Origin: CALODL01 sp942492115
GTDB lineage: Bacteria; Planctomycetota; Phycisphaerae; UBA1845; CAIVHJ01
Direction: 5' to 3'
NCBI GenBank assembly: GCA_942492115.1
Contig: CALODL010000009.1
Location: 1-64,000, forward strand
Length of the DNA stretch: 64,000 nucleotides
Under the pieces are notes generated by a model, which worked only from the letters and a program-made list of their open reading frames with translations, did not search any database and was not told the DNA's origin. The position numbers and the translations under genes were made by a program. Below, piece by piece: positions 58,187 through 64,000 of the stretch (position 1 is the stretch's first letter; the number at the start of each line of letters is the position of its first letter).

Positions 58187-59403
58187 TGTCACTCGTGGTC
58201 CAGAAATTTGGCGGAACATCGGTTGCTGACGCATCCAGGATACACCGTGCCGCCGGCCGAGCCATTGTCGCCAAGCGCGAAGGCAACCGCGTGGTGGTCG
58301 TGGTCAGCGCCATGGGCGATACCACCGACCGCCTCGTTGCTCTTGCAGGCGAAATCAGCGCGCAGCCGCCCAAACGTGAATTGGACATGCTGTTGACCAC
58401 CGGAGAGCAGGTGTCTATCGCCTTAATGGCCATGGCCATTGCTGAAGCAGGGGAGAAAGCCATCAGCCTGACCGCCGCGCAGGTCGGTCTGGTCACAGAC
58501 AGCACCCACGCCCGGGCCCGCATCAAACAGATTCACAAAGCCCGGCTCGAACACGAGCTCGCCCAGGACAACATCGTTATTTGCGCTGGCTTTCAGGGCA
58601 TCGACGAGGGCGGCGAAATCACTACGCTTGGACGCGGCGCCTCAGACACCACGGCTGCAGCACTCGCCGCGGTTCTCGGCGCCCGCATCTGCGAAATCTA
58701 CACCGACGTTGACGGCATCTTCACGGCCGATCCCCGACGCGTACCGCGTGCTCGCAAAATCGAACGCATCAGCTATGATGAAATGCTCGAAATGGCCAGT
58801 CTGGGGGCTGGCGTCATGCACTCCCGCGCCATTGAATTTGGCAAGAAGTACGACGTGGACATTCACGTCCGCAGTTCGATGACCGACGAACCAGGAACCA
58901 TGATCGTGGCATCCACCCCAGGTATGGAAGATGTCGTCGTCCGCGGCGTCGCATTGAAGGAACACCTCGCGACCATAGAGTTCCTCGATGTGCTCAACGA
59001 ACCCGGCATCGCCTCCTCGATATTCGCCCTGGTCGCGGCGCAGAATATCATTGTCGACGACATCTTTCAGAACGTTCACTCCGACGGCAGCCTGGCTAAC
59101 ATCGGGTTCACCATCGACTCCGACGATCTGCCCGCGGTCCGTGCGATTGCCGAGAACCTCCGCCGCGAGGGCCGAGTCGACAAAGTCGGAATCGCCGAGA
59201 GGGCCACGAAGGTCAGTGTGGTCGGTATCGGCATGCGTTCACACAGTGGCGTGGCCCAGGTCATGTTCGAGACCCTGGCGCGCGCCGGCATCAACATCCG
59301 CAACATCTCCACCAGCGAGATCGTCATCAGCTGCATCATCAGCGAAGAAGACGGAGCCCAGGCGCTCCAGCAGCTGCACAGCGCCTTCGGCCTCGACGGT
59401 TGA
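58186..59403 (+). CDS. lysC: Aspartate kinase
   Basis: 405 aa. The start is set by VVQKFGGTSVAD, the family N-terminus. Kinase motifs: VVVVSAMGDTTD, LTTGEQVSIALMAMAI, ITTLGRGASDTTAAALA and IYTDVDGIFTADPR. Two ACT domains form the C-terminus (about 265-405), consistent with allosteric control by lysine and/or threonine. It phosphorylates aspartate as the first step to lysine, threonine, methionine and diaminopimelate. It overlaps the upstream frame by one base; a TAGAAT ends 7 bp before the ATG and could start a leaderless transcript. Confidence 0.96.
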   Translation: MSLVVQKFGGTSVADASRIHRAAGRAIVAKREGNRVVVVVSAMGDTTDRLVALAGEISAQPPKRELDMLLTTGEQVSIALMAMAIAEAGEKAISLTAAQVGLVTDSTHARARIKQIHKARLEHELAQDNIVICAGFQGIDEGGEITTLGRGASDTTAAALAAVLGARICEIYTDVDGIFTADPRRVPRARKIERISYDEMLEMASLGAGVMHSRAIEFGKKYDVDIHVRSSMTDEPGTMIVASTPGMEDVVVRGVALKEHLATIEFLDVLNEPGIASSIFALVAAQNIIVDDIFQNVHSDGSLANIGFTIDSDDLPAVRAIAENLRREGRVDKVGIAERATKVSVVGIGMRSHSGVAQVMFETLARAGINIRNISTSEIVISCIISEEDGAQALQQLHSAFGLDG

Positions 59404-59410
59404 CTGGATC

Positions 59411-59605
59411 CTATTGAATTCTGAAGAAAGGGATTCGATCCGTGCGCACCGGATTGACCAGCGCGCAGATATTGGCCTGGGCAATGAGGATAACCGCGTC
59501 GGGAGTCGCATCGTGATCCACCGCCCGGGCTTCCTGGCTGACGGTCAGCCGACAGGCAACGAGGTCCTGCGGGACAGTGTCGGAATGTGTAGGCAGGGCA
59601 ACCAT
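59411..59605 (-). CDS. Small open frame, uncertain
   Basis: 64 aa between lysC and the TIM-barrel gene on the minus strand. Codon use resembles neighbouring genes, and the C-terminal part (ILIAQANICALVNPVRTDRI) looks protein-like, but there is no ribosome site, and a stop lies four codons before the ATG. It may be a small protein or the end of a decayed gene. The rest of the gap 59404-59686 shows nothing else. Confidence 0.25.
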   Translation of the reverse strand: MVALPTHSDTVPQDLVACRLTVSQEARAVDHDATPDAVILIAQANICALVNPVRTDRIPFFRIQ

Positions 59606-59686
59606 GACGAGTGCTTATCGACAGCATCAGGGCCACCGGGCGATCGAAACTCCCGTCCACGACCCCGCTCACGGGCAGCTGGTCGA

Positions 59687-60409
59687 TTATCGGGCCTGGC
59701 CCCCCAGAGCGTTGGCCGCAGCAAGGAGATCGTGTGCTGCCACACACGTCAGCACGGCGTCGGCGCCGCAGAGATCCAGGATTCGGCGAATCACTTCCGC
59801 CCCGTCGACAATCGCGGGGCCACCGCGGACCGTAGCGACTTTGGGCCCCAGGATGCTCAACCAGTCAAGCGGGTCGCCCGGTACGGTGTCCCAGTGCAGC
59901 GCGACACACGCCGCGTGGGAATTGACGCGCTCCAGCAGATCACGCAACTCGACCGGTGACTGCAAGAACCCGGAGGCTTCAGTTGACAAGGCCAGACGCA
60001 CACCATGTCGCTCAGCGAGACCGACGAGATCGAGCAGGCCGTCGTACGTTGCATGCAGCGCATCGAGGTAGCCGATTGGCGCACCACTCACACAAGGGCC
60101 GACACCCCCGGCGACAATCTCAACGGTCTCCGCGCCCGCCCGGGCCGCGATGGTGATCAAAGCACGTATGACCCCCCGCGCGCCGACCGGATCGTGCGTG
60201 AGAGTCGCGCTGCCCCGTGCTGGATACCCGAGCACACGCACGACATCGGAGACACTCTCCAGACGGTCCGGACAGGTTTCGTCGAGGATCACTTCCGTCG
60301 GAAGATCAACGGCCACCCCGTCGAAACCCGCCTGCCGTGCCTGGCGGACGACATCGACCACAGGAGGCTCCGCGCCGACCGCCAGACTGTGCAACGCCGT
60401 CACGATCAT
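59687..60409 (-). CDS. Sugar phosphate isomerase/epimerase-like TIM-barrel protein
   Basis: 240 aa from the ATG at 60409 (GGAGA upstream, spacing long). The pattern of VVDVVRQARQAGFDGVAVDL, AETVEIVAGG, RLALSTEASG and CVALHWDTVPG fits the xylose-isomerase-like AP endonuclease 2 family of barrels. It is somewhat short for the family (usually 260-290 aa) and the metal-binding acids are not all obvious: E and H positions near STEASG and HWDT could be ligands. Substrate unknown. Divergent from mutL across 71 bp. Confidence 0.78.
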   Translation of the reverse strand: MIVTALHSLAVGAEPPVVDVVRQARQAGFDGVAVDLPTEVILDETCPDRLESVSDVVRVLGYPARGSATLTHDPVGARGVIRALITIAARAGAETVEIVAGGVGPCVSGAPIGYLDALHATYDGLLDLVGLAERHGVRLALSTEASGFLQSPVELRDLLERVNSHAACVALHWDTVPGDPLDWLSILGPKVATVRGGPAIVDGAEVIRRILDLCGADAVLTCVAAHDLLAAANALGGQAR

Positions 60410-60427
60410 GGTTGAAGTGGTCTCCGT

Positions 60428-60456
60428 TTGCCAGCCCTGTTGGCGCGGTTTATACT
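60428..60456 (+). promoter_or_regulatory. Sigma70-type promoter of mutL
   Basis: TTGCCA (60428-60433), 17-bp spacer, TATACT (60451-60456); each hexamer is one base off consensus. The transcript would start near 60463, 18 nt before the mutL ATG. Confidence 0.65.
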
Positions 60457-60480
60457 GCCGCGTCACAAGAAGGCCGATTC

Positions 60481-62265
60481 ATGCCCCGAATCAACAAACT
60501 ACCCGATCTACTCATCAACAAGATTGCCGCCGGCGAGGTCATCGAACGTCCGGCCAGCGTCGTCAAGGAACTCGTCGAAAATGCCATCGATGCTGGAGCG
60601 ACCCGTATCAAGGTGCAGGTCGAGGAAGGCGGACGTAAGCTCATCCGCATCGTCGACAATGGGGTCGGGATCTCCGCCGAGGATCTTCCACTGGCCATCG
60701 CACCCCATGCGACCAGCAAGATACGCCACGAGGATGATCTCTTCCACATCGGCACCCTCGGTTTTCGCGGAGAGGCTCTTGCCAGCATCGGTGCGGTTGC
60801 GCACCTGCGGCTTCTGTCACGTCCTGCCGACAGCACGGCCGGCGCCGTCATTCAGGTCGCCGGGGAACGGATCGAGCGCCACGATAATGCGTCGTGTGCC
60901 GTAGGAACGACCATTGAGGTCCGTGATTTATTCTTCAACGTTCCGGCTCGGCGTAAATTTCTTCGCGCCGCGCAGACAGAAATGGGCCACATCACCGAGC
61001 AGGTCGCACGGGTCAGCCTGGCCCATCCCGATATTCACTTCGAACTGCTGTCCGGCGAGCGTGTTCTGCGGCGCGCTCCGGTCACCGAGGATCCGCGACG
61101 GCGCATCACAGACTTCTACGGTGGTGACCTCGACGACGATTTGTTGCCGGTCTCCGGGGCCCACGGCGGACTCGGCCTCAGCGGCTTCATCGGTCGACCG
61201 CAAGGCAGCCGCAACTCGACCAAATGGCAGTATGTGTTTCTCAACCGTCGTTTCATTCGTGACCGTCAGATCAACCACGCGGTCCGCGAGTCCTACCGGG
61301 GGCTGATGGAGGCAACGCGTCATCCGGTGGTCTTCCTGTTCCTCGATATCGATCCCCGGCTTGTGGATGTCAACGTGCATCCAACCAAGACGGAGGTTCG
61401 GTGGCAGGACGGCCGCGCAGTACACAGTCTGGTATCGACAGCTCTGCGAGAGACATTGGCACAACAGGACCTCACGCACGGGCTGTCTTCGAGAACCGCT
61501 GAACGGGTTCTCCCGCGGGCTGGCGCGGACTCGTTCTTCAACAGCGGGGGCCGCGATCGACGGCCCTTCCGTGACCCGGTCATTGTGCCCACCGCCGCCG
61601 ACCGCGCGCGCTCCGCGTCGCAACCCATTATGCACGCCCGCGCGACACGGCCTGCGGTCGCGCCTGCAGATCCGGTGATCGACGCACCGATCACGACTCC
61701 ACCCGTTATTCAACTGCACCGAACCTATCTCGTGACCGAAACCGATGACGGCATGATCGTATACGACCAGCATGCCCTTCATGAACGCATTCTCTATGAG
61801 AAATTTCGCGAGCGCCTGACCCAGGATGATCTGGAATCACAACAACTGTTGATCCCTCAGACCATCGATCTGGCCGATCCCCAGGTGGCCGCGCTCGATG
61901 AACACCGCGATCTGCTGCGCCGGATCGGCATCGAGTTCACGCTCTATGGCGCGTCGACCATTGCCGTACAGGCAGTGCCTACCCTGCTCAAACCGGATGA
62001 GACGCCGCGGCTCATTCGCGACCTCGCCGACCTGCTCAGCGACCAGGACGGCGAGCCGCGCACCGAAACACTCATCCATCGCACCCTGGACATGATGGCG
62101 TGCAAGGCAGCAGTCAAGGCAGGCGATATCCTGACCGAAGACGAACGCCGCAACCTCATCGATCAGAGGCACCTCGCCGATCGACACACACACTGCCCGC
62201 ATGGACGGCCTACTGCATTGCGGTTCTCGTTGAGCGACCTCGAACGTCAGTTCAAGCGAAAGTAA
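60481..62265 (+). CDS. mutL: DNA mismatch repair protein MutL
   Basis: 594 aa from the ATG at 60481 (RINKLPDLLINKIAAGEV is the family N-terminus; upstream codons belong to the divergent gene's strand). GHKL ATPase motifs: ELVENAIDAGA, DNGVGI, ATSKI and GFRGEALASI. The linker (about 345-410) is variable. The C-terminal domain has DQHALHERILYE at about 429-440, matching DQHA-x2-E-x4-E, plus ACKAAVKAGD and CPHGRPT, the metal-binding signature of endonuclease-active MutL. It nicks DNA after MutS recognises a mismatch, in line with lineages lacking MutH. The next gene follows closely. Confidence 0.96.
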   Translation: MPRINKLPDLLINKIAAGEVIERPASVVKELVENAIDAGATRIKVQVEEGGRKLIRIVDNGVGISAEDLPLAIAPHATSKIRHEDDLFHIGTLGFRGEALASIGAVAHLRLLSRPADSTAGAVIQVAGERIERHDNASCAVGTTIEVRDLFFNVPARRKFLRAAQTEMGHITEQVARVSLAHPDIHFELLSGERVLRRAPVTEDPRRRITDFYGGDLDDDLLPVSGAHGGLGLSGFIGRPQGSRNSTKWQYVFLNRRFIRDRQINHAVRESYRGLMEATRHPVVFLFLDIDPRLVDVNVHPTKTEVRWQDGRAVHSLVSTALRETLAQQDLTHGLSSRTAERVLPRAGADSFFNSGGRDRRPFRDPVIVPTAADRARSASQPIMHARATRPAVAPADPVIDAPITTPPVIQLHRTYLVTETDDGMIVYDQHALHERILYEKFRERLTQDDLESQQLLIPQTIDLADPQVAALDEHRDLLRRIGIEFTLYGASTIAVQAVPTLLKPDETPRLIRDLADLLSDQDGEPRTETLIHRTLDMMACKAAVKAGDILTEDERRNLIDQRHLADRHTHCPHGRPTALRFSLSDLERQFKRK

Positions 62266-62289
62266 CAGCCCGGAACACACCATGACGGA

Positions 62290-63633
62290 GTGGGAGCTTT
62301 GACCGATCCAACGGGTGCTGCAAGCACGACCGAAATGTGTTGGCGCGACAGCCAGGGGCAGCCGTGGACCGTGCGGGCCGACACGACCAGCCTGGTGCTG
62401 TCGGACGGGGCTCAGATCCACGTCATTCCTCACGAAAACCTCGACCACGCCGTCGACTACAACGAGGTTGCCGGCGGAGTCGTATTGCGCATCGATCTCG
62501 ACTCGCGCCAGGTAGGTTTCCTCGTGCCCAGCGCCGAAGCAAACGATGTACTCACCGCGCTGAACTGGACCAACACCAAGGCGAATCTGCAAGCCGAGCG
62601 GCTGCGTCACCTCGACAGCCGACCTCACACATGGCCTACCGTAACCCGCCTGTCCATAGTCACGTTGTTTTGCGCGGCGGCATCCACCTGCCCGTGGCAA
62701 CCGTGGATCGGAGTCGGGCTCGGCTGCCTGGCGGTCGTGGGCATCGCAGGCAGCTGGTGGCAGGCTCGCAGTCATGCCCGTTTGCAGCACGTGCGAGCCC
62801 TGGCCCTGGCTGCAGGGGCCTGTGTGCTGATTGGCGCGGCGGCCAATACTCTGTGCCTGGTGGCAGAGCCGGTTGAGGGAACGGCGGCCGCCGGCGTACC
62901 CGCCAACCTGGGCCCGGACGTACGCTCGATCATCATTGCCATCATCATGGTGTTGCTGTCACTGACAATACACGAAATGGCGCACGCGCTGACGGCGTGG
63001 TGGTGCGGCGACCTCGGCCCCGTCCACGCGGGCCGTGTCACGTTGAATCCGCTGGCCCACATCGATCCCCTCGGAACGATCCTGGTGCCTGCGGTTCTCG
63101 CGTACTGGGGTGGGATGGTCTTTGGTTGGGCCAAACCCGTCATGGTCACACTGCATGGCGTGCCCAATCCGCGGCGGGCCAACATCCTCATATCTGCCGC
63201 CGGGCCGGCGTCCAACCTACTCATGGCCATGGTCTTCTTCGGACTGTTCGTGATCCTCGCCTGCGTACTGCCGCGCGCCGTTCCGCAGGCCGACATTCAC
63301 AACCTCACCGCGCAGGGAGGGCCGATTGTCATGGACGGTTTTAAGGGAGCAGGGTACGTCGCCCTTCTCGCCGCAAGCCTGAAATGGGGCGTCATCATCA
63401 ACCTGATCCTGTGCGGGTTCAACCTGATTCCCCTGCCACCGTTGGACGGCAGTCACATCGCGCGTGCATTGTTTCCCAGCACGGTAGGTCGGTTCTATCA
63501 CGCGATCGGTCCGTTCGCCCTACTCCTGTTCCTCGGGATGATCGCAACCGGCGTGTTTGGCGCGTTGCTGCAACCGATCTACCGGTTCACCGGATCGGCC
63601 TTTGACACAGTCGGCCACATCACCGGGTTGTGA
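62290..63633 (+). CDS. Site-2 protease family (M50) zinc metalloprotease
   Basis: 447 aa from GTG at 62290. A TTG at 62299 is a serious alternative because GGAG stands 8 bp before it. The N-terminal 110 residues are soluble (possibly a PH-like or CBS-unrelated domain), then several membrane helices. The catalytic site HEMAH is at 228-232 (HExxH) and the second zinc motif NLIPLPPLDGSH is near 380, giving the M50B layout of intramembrane proteases that cut within or near the membrane. Substrate unknown; the family includes regulators of envelope stress and sporulation. It follows mutL by 24 bp and is probably co-transcribed. Confidence 0.9.
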   Translation: MGALTDPTGAASTTEMCWRDSQGQPWTVRADTTSLVLSDGAQIHVIPHENLDHAVDYNEVAGGVVLRIDLDSRQVGFLVPSAEANDVLTALNWTNTKANLQAERLRHLDSRPHTWPTVTRLSIVTLFCAAASTCPWQPWIGVGLGCLAVVGIAGSWWQARSHARLQHVRALALAAGACVLIGAAANTLCLVAEPVEGTAAAGVPANLGPDVRSIIIAIIMVLLSLTIHEMAHALTAWWCGDLGPVHAGRVTLNPLAHIDPLGTILVPAVLAYWGGMVFGWAKPVMVTLHGVPNPRRANILISAAGPASNLLMAMVFFGLFVILACVLPRAVPQADIHNLTAQGGPIVMDGFKGAGYVALLAASLKWGVIINLILCGFNLIPLPPLDGSHIARALFPSTVGRFYHAIGPFALLLFLGMIATGVFGALLQPIYRFTGSAFDTVGHITGL

Positions 63634-63648
63634 ACCCTGAGCCTGGAG

Positions 63649-64000
63649 TCAATCGGACCGCGCGGGCTGCCCCGCCAACACGAGACGCCGCAGCGCAGGC
63701 AAGGAGTGCGTGATCACCACGGTGTTCTCAGTGACTGCGAGCGCTGGACCATACACACCGAACTGCGAGTACCACCACCCCTCCGGTGACCGATGGAGCT
63801 GAGGCCGGAACCATCCGCTGTGGCGCGTGAGATAGGCGGCAAAGTGCGTCATCACGACATCCACTGCCTTCTGGAGCCCAGCCGAATCCCCGATGATGTC
63901 CATGCGCACGGTCACCAGCAGCGCAGGCAGCAGCGCATGCGGCGGGGCGTTGTGCACGATGCATACGCCGTGCAGCGGACGCAACAGCAGATCAGTCAGT
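63649..64000 (-). CDS. Protein of unknown function, 5' end beyond the window
   Basis: The minus-strand frame is open to the edge, so at least 116 codons with the C-terminus are seen; the TTG at 63984 is internal. Seen: LPALLVTVRMDII, a helix QKAVDVVMTHFAAYL, GWWYSQFGVYGPALAVTENTVVI and a final LPALRRLVLAGQ. The last part resembles the end of DUF3352-like repeats found in planctomycete exported proteins; this is a weak impression. It converges on the site-2 protease gene with 15 bp between. Confidence 0.75.
   Translation of the reverse strand, partial: LTDLLLRPLHGVCIVHNAPPHALLPALLVTVRMDIIGDSAGLQKAVDVVMTHFAAYLTRHSGWFRPQLHRSPEGWWYSQFGVYGPALAVTENTVVITHSLPALRRLVLAGQPARSD

Noticed and set aside
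57569..58234. 221-codon minus-strand frame opposite the hypothetical protein
   Set aside because: It overlaps the aspartokinase start and lacks a ribosome site; the plus-strand frame has AAGGAG and a TGATG overlap.

Overview
The window looks like a GC-rich bacterial chromosome, most likely a planctomycete (Phycisphaerae-like) or a close relative. This is inferred from gene content: many FG-GAP/VCBS-ASPIC proteins, sulfatase-TPR and AP-superfamily proteins, cohesin- and dockerin-like surface modules, and a 23S rRNA gene that is not linked to 16S. No taxonomic search was possible.

Positions 1-26.6 kb hold one coherent accessory locus. A tightly packed leftward operon (21804 down to 889) starts with a membrane-anchored pentaheme cytochrome/TPR protein. 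It continues with four large CRTAC1-like beta-propeller proteins (two of them with TPR-type regions), two paralogous AP-superfamily phosphodiesterase-like proteins, a 62-aa ribbon-helix-helix-like protein, an Oxa1/EMC3-like membrane protein and a sulfatase-like/TPR protein. Several junctions are ATGA overlaps. A divergent rightward unit (21931-25118) adds another beta-propeller protein and a TPR protein, followed by a lipoprotein with a CXXCH motif. A further beta-propeller gene is cut by the left edge. I consider this the best candidate for an undescribed exported system.

Positions 26.7-43 kb hold secreted or surface proteins around an unusual rRNA unit: a 1127-aa reprolysin-type metalloprotease with cohesin/dockerin-like modules, an orphan DNA methyltransferase with a dockerin-like remnant behind it, a class D beta-lactamase, a tRNA-Ile/tRNA-Ala/23S operon lacking 16S and 5S, a PKD-like lipoprotein, and a 1492-aa Cys/Asp-rich repeat protein with thrombospondin type 3 repeats and a Cys-containing C-terminal anchor.

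Positions 43-64 kb are mostly housekeeping: riboflavin synthase and PdxA (overlapping), a glycosyltransferase and a Kdo-kinase-like protein, a CvpA-like protein, a rhomboid protease, a DUF1844 protein, an OPT transporter with a small membrane partner, a GHQP-motif protein, a family 2 glycosyltransferase, a metallo-beta-lactamase-fold hydrolase, ApgM, aspartokinase, a TIM-barrel epimerase-like protein, an endonuclease-type MutL and a site-2 protease. The right edge cuts a leftward gene of unknown function.
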